Of a stretch of DNA of 64,000 nt, positions 45,094 to 53,885 are shown one piece after another. Each line of letters opens with the position of its first letter. Position 1 is the first letter of the stretch. The notes under the pieces were generated by a model. That model was not told the origin of the DNA, searched no databases, and worked only from the letters and a program-made list of their open reading frames with translations. The stretch is taken from positions 3,605,802 to 3,669,801 of the forward strand of contig NZ_CP051131.1 of the NCBI RefSeq assembly GCF_013378075.1, in the 5' to 3' direction. The translations under genes were made by a program, and so were the position numbers. The stretch comes from Parasphingopyxis algicola. GTDB taxonomy: Bacteria; Pseudomonadota; Alphaproteobacteria; Sphingomonadales; Sphingomonadaceae.

Positions 45094-46518
45094 TCAGGTG
45101 GGTTCGCCGATGATCGTCTTCACTTCCATGAATTCGCGCAGGCCGTATTTGCCCATTTCGCGGCCATTGCCGGACTGTTTGTAGCCGCCGAACGGTGCGT
45201 CGGGGATCGGCCCCCAATTGTTGACGCCGACCAGCCCCGCGCGGAGCTTTCCAGTGAACTTCTTGGCTTCCTCGGCCGGGCCGTAGACGCAGGCCGAGAG
45301 GCCGTAATCGGTGTCGTTGGCGATCTCGACCGCTTCGTCGTCATTCTCATATCTGATCAGCGTGACGACCGGGCCGAAGATTTCCTCGCGGGCGATGGTC
45401 ATGTCGCTGGTGATGTCCGAGAAGACCGTCGGCTTGACGTAGAAGCCCTGATTGACGCCGTCGGGCCGTCCGGTACCGCCAGTTTCGACCTTGCCGCCCT
45501 CGTCGATGCCCTTCTGGATGAGCCCCTGGATTTTCTCATATTGTGCGGAATTGACGACCGGGCCGATATGCTGGCCCATCTCGGTGGGATCGCCGACGGG
45601 TACGCTTTCCATCACACCCTTGGCGATCTGGACAGCCTCGTCATATTGCGATTCATGGACGAGCATCCTCGTCGGGGCGATGCAGCTCTGCCCGGAATTG
45701 ATGATCACGCCCTGCAGGCCGTTCGGCACGGCTTCGGCGAGATCGGCGCCTTCCAGCACGATGTTCGGCGTCTTGCCGCCGAGTTCCTGATGGACGCGCT
45801 TCACCGTATCGGCGGCGTTCTTGGCGATGATGATGCCGGCACGGGTCGAGCCGGTAAAGCTCACCATGTCGACATCCTCATGCTTGGTCAGCATCGTGCC
45901 GACGCCCGGACCGTCGCCCTGGACGAGGTTGAACACGCCCGCCGGTACGCCCGCAGCATCCATGATCTCGGCGAAGATCGCGGCCGAACCCGGCGTTTCC
46001 TCGGAAGGCTTCAAGACCATCGTGTTGCCCGCGGCGAGCGCCGGGGCAACCTTGGCGGTGATCTGGTTGAGCGGCCAGTTCCATGGCGTGATCATCGCGA
46101 CGACGCCGATCGGTTCGTGGACGACGCGCGCCGCGCCGAGCTGCTCTTCCCATTCGAACTCCTTCAGCACCTCGGCGGCCTTCAGGATATGGCCGAGACC
46201 CGCCGGCGCCTGTGCAGCGTTGCCGATTGCGACCGGGCAGCCCATTTCGTCGGCCATCACGGCGGCGATATCGGGCATGCGCTTCTTGTACTCGTCCGCG
46301 ATCCGGTCGAGCAGGGCGATCCGCTCTTCGACGCTGGTCTGCGAGAATGTCTTGAAGGCTTCCTTGGCGGCGGCGACGGCCTTGTCGGTGTCGGCCTGGC
46401 TGCCGAGCATGATTTCCGTGCACGGCTCTTCGGTGGCGGGATTGATCACCTCATGGCGTGTGCCGCCCTCGCTCTCGACCCATTCGCCGTTGATATACTG
46501 CTTCAGATAGCTGTGCAT
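45094..46518 (-). CDS. NAD(P)-dependent aldehyde dehydrogenase
   Basis: Oxidises an aldehyde to the acid. 474 residues with the ALDH core: ITPWNWPLNQITAKVAPALA, KPSEETPGSAAIFAEIMDAA, FTGSTRAGIIIAKNAAD, ELGGKTPNIVLEGADL (general base Glu) and NSGQSCIAPTRM (catalytic Cys). ATG 46516-46518 with GAGGAG. Substrate not evident; sphingomonad ALDHs of this class act on aliphatic or aromatic aldehydes. The gene is isolated between the terminators at 45039 and 46645. Confidence 0.88.
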   Translation of the reverse strand: MHSYLKQYINGEWVESEGGTRHEVINPATEEPCTEIMLGSQADTDKAVAAAKEAFKTFSQTSVEERIALLDRIADEYKKRMPDIAAVMADEMGCPVAIGNAAQAPAGLGHILKAAEVLKEFEWEEQLGAARVVHEPIGVVAMITPWNWPLNQITAKVAPALAAGNTMVLKPSEETPGSAAIFAEIMDAAGVPAGVFNLVQGDGPGVGTMLTKHEDVDMVSFTGSTRAGIIIAKNAADTVKRVHQELGGKTPNIVLEGADLAEAVPNGLQGVIINSGQSCIAPTRMLVHESQYDEAVQIAKGVMESVPVGDPTEMGQHIGPVVNSAQYEKIQGLIQKGIDEGGKVETGGTGRPDGVNQGFYVKPTVFSDITSDMTIAREEIFGPVVTLIRYENDDEAVEIANDTDYGLSACVYGPAEEAKKFTGKLRAGLVGVNNWGPIPDAPFGGYKQSGNGREMGKYGLREFMEVKTIIGEPT

Positions 46519-46644
46519 GGCATTCCGCTCCTCATGATTCGGGGATAATCGGTTCTTCTTTGCAACGAAGATAGGCGATGGCGCGCGGCGGTTCAACGCA
46601 AAGCGCGGCAGGCTGGCGATTTTGAGAGGCGGGGGCGAGGCACC

Positions 46645-46673
46645 AAAAAAAGGCCCGGCGTCGCCACCGGGCC
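46645..46673 (-). terminator. Intrinsic terminator of glnA
   Basis: GGCCCGG (46652-46658) and CCGGGCC (46667-46673) form a 7-bp stem followed by seven T on the minus strand. It directly follows glnA. Confidence 0.8.
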
Positions 46674-46697
46674 CCTTCCGCTAGGATATTGTGCCGG

Positions 46698-48110
46698 TCA
46701 GGCCGAATAGTACATGTCGAACTCGACCGGGCTGGGAGTCGTTTCCCAACGATCATTCTCTTCCCATTTGAGCTCCGTATAGGCCTCGATCTGGTCGGTC
46801 GAGAAGACGTCGCCCTTGGTCAGGAACTCGTGATCGTCCTCGAGCGCCTCGAGCGCCTCGCGCAGCGAGCCGCATACCGTCGGCACGCCTTCGAGTTCGG
46901 CCGGCGGCAGGTCGTAGAGATTCTTGTCCATCGCCTCGCCCGGATGGATACGGTTCTCGATCCCGTCGAGACCGGCCATCAGCAGCGCCGAATAAGCAAG
47001 ATAGGGATTGGCCATCGCATCGGGGAAACGGAATTCCACGCGCTTCGCCTTGTCGCCCGCGCCATAGGGAATACGGCACGAGGCCGAGCGGTTGCGGCTC
47101 GAATAGGCGAGCAGCACCGGTGCCTCGTAACCCGGAACGAGCCGCTTGTAGCTGTTCGTCGTCGGGTTGGTGAAGGCGTTGAGCGCGCGGGCATGTTTGA
47201 TCACGCCGCCGATATAATAGAGGCACATGTCGGAAAGGCCGGCATAGCCGTTGCCCGCGAAAAGCGGCTTGTCGCCGTCCCAGATCGACATATGCGTGTG
47301 CATGCCCGATCCGTTATCTTCCTTGATCGGCTTGGGCATGAAGGTCGCGGTCTTGCCATAGGCCTGGGCGACCATGTGCACGACATATTTGTACACCTGC
47401 ATCCGGTCGGCCGTCTGGACGAGCGAGCCGAAGGTCAGGCCGAGTTCGTGCTGCGCCGCGCCGACTTCGTGGTGATGCTTGTCCATGGGCAGGCCCATCT
47501 CGATCATCGTCGAGACCATCTCGGCGCGGATGTCCATGGCGCTGTCGACCGGCGGGACCGGGAAATAGCCGCCCTTGGCGCGCGGGCGATGGGCCATGTT
47601 GCCCATCTCATATTCGCGGCCCGAATTGGTCGGCAGTTCGATATCGTCGATCTTGAAATAGCTGCGGTCGTAGCCATCCTCGAAGCGCACATCGTCGAAC
47701 ATGAAGAATTCGGCCTCGGGGCCGACATAGACGGTATCGCCGACGCCCGACGCCTTGACGAAGGCCTCGGCGCGCTTCGCGGTCGAGCGCGGATCGCGGC
47801 CGTACAGCTCGCCCGTACCCGGTTCGACGATATCGCAGCAGATGGCGAGCATCGGCGTCGCGGAGAAGGGATCCTCATAGACGGCATCGAGGTCGGGCCG
47901 CAGGATCATGTCGGATTCGTTGATGACCTTCCAGCCGGCGATCGACGAGCCGTCGAACATCAGACCGTCTTCGAGCGCGTCCTCGTCCATGACCCCCGAG
48001 CACATCTGGAGATGCTGCCATTTGCCCTTCGGATCGGTGAAGCGCAGGTCGACCCACTCGATCTCCTCTTCCTTGATCCGTTTGATAATATCCTTTGCGC
48101 TGGTCGTCAT
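46698..48110 (-). CDS. glnA: Glutamine synthetase type I (GlnA)
   Basis: Makes glutamine from glutamate, ammonia and ATP. 470 residues beginning [20 protein letters not shown], with [50 protein letters not shown] and NRSASCRIP motifs for the metal and substrate sites. Tyr399 in [10 protein letters not shown] is the adenylylation site, so regulation by GlnE is expected. ATG 48108-48110 follows GAGGAAGG. PII gene glnB lies just upstream in the same direction, the usual control pair. Confidence 0.95.
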   Translation of the reverse strand: MTTSAKDIIKRIKEEEIEWVDLRFTDPKGKWQHLQMCSGVMDEDALEDGLMFDGSSIAGWKVINESDMILRPDLDAVYEDPFSATPMLAICCDIVEPGTGELYGRDPRSTAKRAEAFVKASGVGDTVYVGPEAEFFMFDDVRFEDGYDRSYFKIDDIELPTNSGREYEMGNMAHRPRAKGGYFPVPPVDSAMDIRAEMVSTMIEMGLPMDKHHHEVGAAQHELGLTFGSLVQTADRMQVYKYVVHMVAQAYGKTATFMPKPIKEDNGSGMHTHMSIWDGDKPLFAGNGYAGLSDMCLYYIGGVIKHARALNAFTNPTTNSYKRLVPGYEAPVLLAYSSRNRSASCRIPYGAGDKAKRVEFRFPDAMANPYLAYSALLMAGLDGIENRIHPGEAMDKNLYDLPPAELEGVPTVCGSLREALEALEDDHEFLTKGDVFSTDQIEAYTELKWEENDRWETTPSPVEFDMYYSA

Positions 48111-48169
48111 GAAACTTTGCCTTCCTCTCACTGGGGTTCGGAGTAAGAAACCTATACTATTCTTCGCAG

Positions 48170-48191
48170 CTGCACAAAAATTTTTTTGCAG
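48170..48191. promoter_or_regulatory. AT-core imperfect palindrome between glnB and glnA
   Basis: CTGCACAAAAATTTTTTTGCAG in the 95-base gap upstream of glnA, an imperfect 22-base inverted repeat with a run of A and T in its centre. It could be a bent operator or a promoter element; it does not fit the NtrC consensus. No terminator role is assumed. Confidence 0.3.
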
Positions 48192-48205
48192 TGCGTTATA
48201 AGGGG

Positions 48206-48589
<384 letters not shown>

Positions 48590-48828
48590 TCATAAGCGGG
48601 CAGGGGGGCGAATCGCAAGCCGGATGATCGGGCATGGCTGCCCCGTCGCGGTCCGCCGGACGGGTTGCCCGAGGCCCCGTTGCGCGATGGGGCGAAAGGC
48701 CAACGAGACGGGTTGCAACCGATATCGGCTCCGTCCTGTTTTCCGGGCCGTCTATCGCCAACCCCCTGTTCCGTAGCGGAAATGCCACGATGCTTAATGG
48801 GGCGGGGACAATCGTAAGGACTTAAAAC

Positions 48829-49101
48829 ATGCGTATTACACATTTGCTCGGCGCCGCGATGTTTACCGGTGCCATTCTTTCGACCCCGGCTCTGGCCCAG
48901 TCCGAGGAAGAAGCCACGACGCCGCCTCCGCCCGAGGAGCAGGCGGTTCCGGAGCCCACGATCGATACCGATGGCGACGGCGCGCCCGACGCCTGGGATC
49001 AGCGCGGCGACGGCCGTCCGGACAGTTGGGACATGGACGGCGATGGCCGGCCCGATGTCTACGATCAGGATGGCGACGGTCAGCCCGACGAGCCCGAATA
49101 A
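48829..49101 (+). CDS. Exported acidic protein with Ca-binding-type repeats
   Basis: 90-residue protein: signal peptide (HLLGAAMFTGAILSTPALAQ), a Pro/Glu-rich linker, then four 11-residue tandem units of the type xDGDGxPDxWD (TDGDGAPDAWD, QRGDGRPDSWD, MDGDGRPDVYD, QDGDGQPDEPE). This resembles thrombospondin type-3 or EF-like calcium loops. ATG 48829 has AAGGAC upstream. Secretory or periplasmic calcium-binding is inferred. Followed by a lipoprotein gene, likely the same transcript. Confidence 0.6.
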   Translation: MRITHLLGAAMFTGAILSTPALAQSEEEATTPPPPEEQAVPEPTIDTDGDGAPDAWDQRGDGRPDSWDMDGDGRPDVYDQDGDGQPDEPE

Positions 49102-49111
49102 GGGCACCCAC

Positions 49112-49140
49112 GCGCCGCCGGGATCGATGCCCGGCGGCGC
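49112..49140 (+). other. Intercistronic hairpin before the lipoprotein gene
   Basis: GCGCCGCCGGG (49112-49122) and CCCGGCGGCGC (49130-49140) form a perfect 11-bp stem, no T tract. Probably modulates transcript stability between the two acidic-protein genes. Confidence 0.5.
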
Positions 49141-49158
49141 AATTCAAGGACAGATACC

Positions 49159-49446
49159 ATGCGACACATAGTCTTGCTGGCGGGTGCCGGCCTTTTGCTG
49201 GCAGCCTGCGATCAGGCGCAGGAACCCCCGGCGGCCGAGGATGATCCGGTCCTCGACGCGCCGCCCGAACTGGCCAATCCTCCGGTCGACGACCCGGTCG
49301 ACGATCCGGGGATGATGCCGCCCGAGATGATGGACGAAGATACCGGCGGCGCGATGGACGGCGATCCGCCTATCTCCGACGAGCCCGCCCCGGCCGAAGA
49401 GCCCGATGCCGGGGGATCGGCGGCGCCGGACGAAGGGTACCGCTGA
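49159..49446 (+). CDS. Acidic lipoprotein of unknown function
   Basis: 95-residue protein with the lipobox LLLAAC (Cys17), so it is outer-membrane anchored. The rest is Asp/Glu/Pro/Met-rich disordered sequence (VDDPVDDPGMMPPEMMDEDT). AAGGA lies 8 bases before ATG 49159. Likely co-expressed with the preceding exported repeat protein. Function unknown; metal or cation binding is possible from composition. Confidence 0.6.
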   Translation: MRHIVLLAGAGLLLAACDQAQEPPAAEDDPVLDAPPELANPPVDDPVDDPGMMPPEMMDEDTGGAMDGDPPISDEPAPAEEPDAGGSAAPDEGYR

Positions 49447-49479
49447 GCCCCGACGCCATGAGCGGCTGGGGCCGCCCGG

Positions 49480-51681
49480 TCAGGAGGGCGTGTCCGCCTG
49501 GCCCTCTTCTTCGCGCCGCGCACGGAGGCGGGCGATATCCTCGTTCGCCTTGTCGATCACGTAGAGGCGAATGGCCTCGGCGAGATCGGGCGACAGCACG
49601 TCGGAGAAGCCCGGCATGCCGTTGTCGGCGAGCGAACCGTCGACCACGACGTCGCGCCAGGCGGCATCGCTGGTCAGGTAACCGGAGAAGCGCATGTCGG
49701 GGTTGATCCCGCCGCCGACCGCGCCCTCGCCGTGGCAGACCATGCAATAGCGCAGATAAAGCTGCTGGCCGCGCGCGATCTGTTCGGACGTGCCGGTCGA
49801 TTCCGGCGGATCCAGCAATTCGCGCTCGGTGTCCGGCGCGTCGGGCAGGACACCGGTACCGTCGAGCCGCAAGACGATCAGCCGGGGTATGTTCGGCACC
49901 TCGCCGGCCGTGATATCGGCCGCGCCCGCAGTGATCTGGAACGCGCCGCCGCGCCCGGTCGTGAAGGCGATATGCTGGACGCCGTCGATCAGGAAGGTCG
50001 ACGCGCCGGCGAGCACGCCCGACTGGACGTTCATCGACCAGAGCTCTTCGCCCGTATCGGCCGCATAGGCCTTGAACTGCCCGGTCGCGGTGCCCTGGAA
50101 TACGAGATTGCCGGCGGTCGTCAGGATGCCGCCGTTCCACGGCGTCGGATAGTCGACGGTCCAGCGTGCCTCCTGGGCCACCGGATCCCAGGCGACGAGC
50201 TGGCCGCGGACGGTCGAGATCAGCGCGCGCAGCGTTGCTTCGTCGCGCGGCAGCGCGCCGTCTTCGAGGTTGGTGCCGGTATTGAAGCCGATCGGGCCGA
50301 GCGCCGAATGGTCTTCGGTGGTCGGCGGGAGAAAGGCCTGGGGAACGATGTTGGCCGGGATATAGGCCAGCCCGGTCAGCGGGCTGAACGCCATCGGATG
50401 CCAGTTATGCGCGCCGATCGGGCCGGGATTGGCGATGAACATTTCGCCCGTCCGATAATAGCGCGCGGCTTCGTTCTCGATCGGCCGGCCGGTTTCCAGG
50501 TCGTAGCCCGTCGCCCAGTTCACGCCGTCGACAAATGCTTCCGCCGAGATCAGCGATCCCGTTTCGCGATCGATGACGAAGAAGAAGCCGTTCTTCGGCG
50601 CATGCAGGATGACCTGTCGGGTTTCGCCGTCGATCTCGAGATCGGTGAGGATCATCGACTGGGTCGCGGTATAATCCCAGGTTTCGCCCGGCGTCTCCTG
50701 ATAGTGCCAGAGATATTCGCCGGTGTCGGGATTGAGCGCGACGATCGAGGAGAGGAACAGATTGTCGCCCTGGCCGTCCGAGCGAACGCCATGGTTCCAC
50801 GGACTGCCGTTGCCGACTCCGATATAGAGCTGGTTCAGTTCATGGTCGTAGACGATCGAGTCCCAGACCGTCCCGCCGCCGCCGGATTCTCGCCACTGAC
50901 CGGTTACCGACCAGGTGCGTGCCGCGGTCCGCAGGACTTCGTCGGATGCGGCGCCGTCCGGCTCGCCGTCGGGATTGGGCACGGTGTAGAAGCGCCATTC
51001 GAGCCCGCCCGTATTGGCGTCATAGGCCGAGACATAGCCGCGCACGCCGAACTCGGCGCCACCATTTCCGATGATCACGCGATTGTTGACGACCCGCGGC
51101 ACGCCGGTGATCGTATAGGGGCGGTCGCGATCGGTCGTCTGCTCCGACCAGAGCTGCGCCCCGGTAATCGCATCGAGCGCGATCAACCGTCCGTCAAGCG
51201 TGCCCAGATAGAGTTTGCCGCGCCACACCGCGACCCCGCGATTGACGGCGTCGCAACAGGTATTCTGCAGTACCGAGTGCGGCACTTCGGGGTCGAAGGT
51301 CCAGAGCGGCTCGCCGTTGCGCGCATCGAAGGCGAAGACCTTCGACCACGGCCCGGTGATGTACATGATGCCGTCGACGACAATCGGCGTCGCCTCCTGC
51401 GCGCGCGCATCGGGAAGCTCGGCGGACCAGGCGACGCCCAGACCTGCGACATTGTCGGTGTTGATCTGGTCGAGCGGGCTGAAGCGTTGTTCGGCATAGC
51501 TGTAGCTGGCGGCGGCCCAGTCGCTGCCGTCGCCACCGGTCGCGAGGAATTCCCCGTCGACCTTCGCCGCGCCCCGTGCCGTGCTCGTCGTTCCGCCGTC
51601 CTGATCGGTTCCCGACGAACAGGCCGCAACGCCGAGTGCCAGAGCCAGTCCGATCCACAAACGCCCAATCGACACACGCAT
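49480..51681 (-). CDS. PQQ-dependent quinohemoprotein alcohol dehydrogenase (lipoprotein)
   Basis: Periplasmic enzyme oxidising alcohols with pyrroloquinoline quinone and passing electrons through heme c. 733 residues: lipobox GVAAC (Cys21), eight WD-like blades, the Cys142-Cys143 disulfide ring in NTCCDAVNRG, Glu210 and Asn291 as metal ligands, catalytic Asp336 in WDYTA and heme site CMVCH at 646-650. Position 338 is Thr, not the second Asp of lanthanide (Xox-type) enzymes, so calcium is predicted. The lipid anchor is less usual. No PQQ synthesis genes nearby. Confidence 0.88.
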   Translation of the reverse strand: MRVSIGRLWIGLALALGVAACSSGTDQDGGTTSTARGAAKVDGEFLATGGDGSDWAAASYSYAEQRFSPLDQINTDNVAGLGVAWSAELPDARAQEATPIVVDGIMYITGPWSKVFAFDARNGEPLWTFDPEVPHSVLQNTCCDAVNRGVAVWRGKLYLGTLDGRLIALDAITGAQLWSEQTTDRDRPYTITGVPRVVNNRVIIGNGGAEFGVRGYVSAYDANTGGLEWRFYTVPNPDGEPDGAASDEVLRTAARTWSVTGQWRESGGGGTVWDSIVYDHELNQLYIGVGNGSPWNHGVRSDGQGDNLFLSSIVALNPDTGEYLWHYQETPGETWDYTATQSMILTDLEIDGETRQVILHAPKNGFFFVIDRETGSLISAEAFVDGVNWATGYDLETGRPIENEAARYYRTGEMFIANPGPIGAHNWHPMAFSPLTGLAYIPANIVPQAFLPPTTEDHSALGPIGFNTGTNLEDGALPRDEATLRALISTVRGQLVAWDPVAQEARWTVDYPTPWNGGILTTAGNLVFQGTATGQFKAYAADTGEELWSMNVQSGVLAGASTFLIDGVQHIAFTTGRGGAFQITAGAADITAGEVPNIPRLIVLRLDGTGVLPDAPDTERELLDPPESTGTSEQIARGQQLYLRYCMVCHGEGAVGGGINPDMRFSGYLTSDAAWRDVVVDGSLADNGMPGFSDVLSPDLAEAIRLYVIDKANEDIARLRARREEEGQADTPS

Positions 51682-51773
51682 AATCCGCTCCCTCTACTGC
51701 GTATCCTTATTGGCCCAGCAACAAACGCGTTGCAAATGACCATGTTTTCGCACGGGAGCGGGGCGGCGATGTC

Positions 51774-52601
51774 CTAGCTGTAGGGCGGGGCGTCGAGACC
51801 AGCCGGGCTCTTGGTGAAGATTTCCACCCCGTCCTCGGTAACCCCGATCGAATGTTCGAACTGGGCCGACAGCGAGCGGTCGCGCGTAACGGCGGTCCAG
51901 CCGTCGTCGAGCACCTTCACGCTCGGCTTTCCGATATTGATCATCGGCTCGATGGTGAAGAACATGCCGGGCCTGAGTTCGGGGCCGGTGCCCGCTTTGC
52001 CCGCATGGATGACTTCGGGCGCGTCGTGGAACAGACGCCCGAGACCATGGCCGCAAAAATCGCGCACCACGCCATAGCGGTGCGCCTCGGCATGGCTCTG
52101 GATAGCGTGACTGACATCGCCGAGATGCGCGCCAGGTTTGACCGCGGCGATGCCCCGCATCATGGCCTCATAGGTGACGTCGATCAGCCGCTGGGCCTTG
52201 ATCGGCGCCTTGCCGACGGTGAACATCCGGCTGGTGTCGCCGTGCCATCCGTCCAGGATCGGGGTCACGTCGATATTGACGATATCGCCTTTTTTCAGCG
52301 CCTTGTTGCCGGGGATGCCGTGGCACACGACATGGTTGATCGAGGTGCAGCAGCTTTTCGTATAGCCGCGATAACCGAGCGTTGCCGGAATGCCACCGCC
52401 CGCTTTCATGCGCTCGAACACGAAATCGTCGAGTTCCTGGGTCGTGACGCCCGGAACGACGTGCGGGACGAGCGCGTCGAGAATCTCGGCCGCGAGCCTG
52501 CCGGCCGCGCGCATGCCTTCGAAGCCGGCTTCGTCGTGCAGTTTGATCGTGCCGTCGCGGGCGACCGTGTCGACCGCGGTGATGGTCTGATATTCGTTCA
52601 T
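51774..52601 (-). CDS. map: Methionine aminopeptidase, type I
   Basis: Removes the initiator methionine from new proteins. 275 residues, with the metal-binding sequence NIDVTPILDGWHGDTS (two Asp), FCGHGLG (His), MFFTIEPM (Glu) and the final QFEHSIGVT (Glu). The N-terminal YQTITAVDTVARDGTIKLHD is the alphaproteobacterial extension; ATG 52599-52601 gives MNEYQTITAV as in relatives. Earlier starts at 52610 and 52637 are possible. 12-48 bases downstream of the PhoD-like gene. Confidence 0.92.
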   Translation of the reverse strand: MNEYQTITAVDTVARDGTIKLHDEAGFEGMRAAGRLAAEILDALVPHVVPGVTTQELDDFVFERMKAGGGIPATLGYRGYTKSCCTSINHVVCHGIPGNKALKKGDIVNIDVTPILDGWHGDTSRMFTVGKAPIKAQRLIDVTYEAMMRGIAAVKPGAHLGDVSHAIQSHAEAHRYGVVRDFCGHGLGRLFHDAPEVIHAGKAGTGPELRPGMFFTIEPMINIGKPSVKVLDDGWTAVTRDRSLSAQFEHSIGVTEDGVEIFTKSPAGLDAPPYS

Positions 52602-52649
52602 GGCCGTCATATAGCGATGCCCGTCCGGAATCGCCATATCCTGGCATCG

Positions 52650-53798
52650 CTAGCGGAAGCGGATCCGTTCACTGTGCAGGCTGTTTCCGTCGGAACCGTT
52701 CAGGGTCAGCGCCACTTCACCCGATGCCCAGTCGATTTCCACCATCCCGAAATTCTCGTCGGAGAAGAAGCCCGAGCGGCGTAGCGGATCGGGTTCGCGC
52801 TCGCCTGTATCGCCCGATGCGAAGGAGAAATTGAGCGAGGAGGATGTCAGCTCCCACACGCTTTCGCCCAGCGCTTCCGGTTCGCCATGATAGAGGCCGC
52901 CGCTGTGCCGGTCGCCGGACAGGATCACCATGCCGCCGCCGTTGCGCAAGGCCAGAGCCTCGTAGAGCCGTTGCCGCTCATGCGGCATGTTGCCCCATTT
53001 CTCCCAGTTGTGCGCATCGGTCAGCACCTGGATCGACGAGACGATCAGCCGCAGATCGGCGGGCTCGGCCAGTTCCTCGGCGAGCCAGGCCCATTGCGCG
53101 GCGCCGAGCAGGGTCGCGCCGGGATCGTCGACCGTACCGTAATAACCGAGCGGGCGCCGATCGTAACTATAGGGCAGGGAGGTAAGCGGATCGCGGAAGA
53201 ACCGCGTGTCGAGCATGATGATCTGGATAAGTTGGCCGTCGGGGCCGATCGTCACGCTGTCATAGATACCGGGGCGGCCGCGGACTTCGGCGCTCGACCG
53301 CCAGAAGCTCTCGAACAGGTCTTCGGAATGCTCGCGAAAGGCGAAGGTGCCGCCCGAATCGTTGGGGCCGAAATCGTGATCGTCCCAGCTCGCCAGCATC
53401 GGCACACGCTCGCGAAAGGCGATGAATTCGGGATGAGATGCCTGGAGGCCGTATGCCTGTTCGAAGGTGCGCAGATCGGCCTCGCCGCGATAATCATAAT
53501 CGCCGTAGACATTGTCGCCGATCATCAGGAACAGCTCGGGATTGTGGTCGGCGATGACAGGCCAGATCGTCTGGTGCCGGTGCTGGTGATTGCAGCTGCC
53601 GAAACCGATGCGGCTGATGGCGCGGCTTCGGTCGATCGCCGGGCCCGGGTTCGCCTGCGGCAGATCTCCGGCAAGCGATGCGTAATAGGGGCGCAGCGCT
53701 TCTGCGGCGCTCCCGGGCGCCGGCTGGTTGCTGGTCGCCGTGCATCCCGCCAGCGCGAGCGCGGCAAGGGCTGCGATACCTGTCCGATGGTTTTTCAT
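52650..53798 (-). CDS. PhoD-like metallophosphatase (alkaline phosphatase D family) lipoprotein
   Basis: 382 residues, lipobox ALAGC (Cys19). Metallophosphoesterase motifs: FGSCNHQHRHQTIW, LMIGDNVYGDYDY, WDDHDFGPND and LSGDRHSGGLYH supply the Asp, Asn and His ligands for the iron/calcium site. PhoD enzymes hydrolyse phospho-esters and teichoic or nucleotide substrates in the periplasm. ATG 53796-53798. It lies before map in the same direction; functional linkage is doubtful. Confidence 0.85.
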   Translation of the reverse strand: MKNHRTGIAALAALALAGCTATSNQPAPGSAAEALRPYYASLAGDLPQANPGPAIDRSRAISRIGFGSCNHQHRHQTIWPVIADHNPELFLMIGDNVYGDYDYRGEADLRTFEQAYGLQASHPEFIAFRERVPMLASWDDHDFGPNDSGGTFAFREHSEDLFESFWRSSAEVRGRPGIYDSVTIGPDGQLIQIIMLDTRFFRDPLTSLPYSYDRRPLGYYGTVDDPGATLLGAAQWAWLAEELAEPADLRLIVSSIQVLTDAHNWEKWGNMPHERQRLYEALALRNGGGMVILSGDRHSGGLYHGEPEALGESVWELTSSSLNFSFASGDTGEREPDPLRRSGFFSDENFGMVEIDWASGEVALTLNGSDGNSLHSERIRFR

Positions 53799-53822
53799 GT
53801 CCGTCCTGCTCCCGTCGATCTC

Positions 53823-53859
53823 AAAAAAGAAGGGCCGGCGACATCGCTGCCGCCGGCCC
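53823..53859 (-). terminator. Intrinsic terminator of the TonB receptor gene
   Basis: Stem GGGCCGGCG / CGCCGGCCC (53832-53840 and 53851-53859), followed on the minus strand by TTCTTTTTT. Separates the receptor gene from the PhoD-like gene. Confidence 0.8.
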
Positions 53860-53885
53860 CTGTCTAACAGCGAATAGCCGTTATC

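Noticed and set aside
46516..46760. Sigma-54 promoter for glnA or the aldehyde dehydrogenase
   Set aside because: No TGGCAC-N5-TTGC-type sequence was found in the gaps I read.
48634..48825. Short rightward frame just before the calcium-type-repeat gene
   Set aside because: No ribosome site; rich in Arg/Gly/Ala with no hydrophobic or domain pattern.
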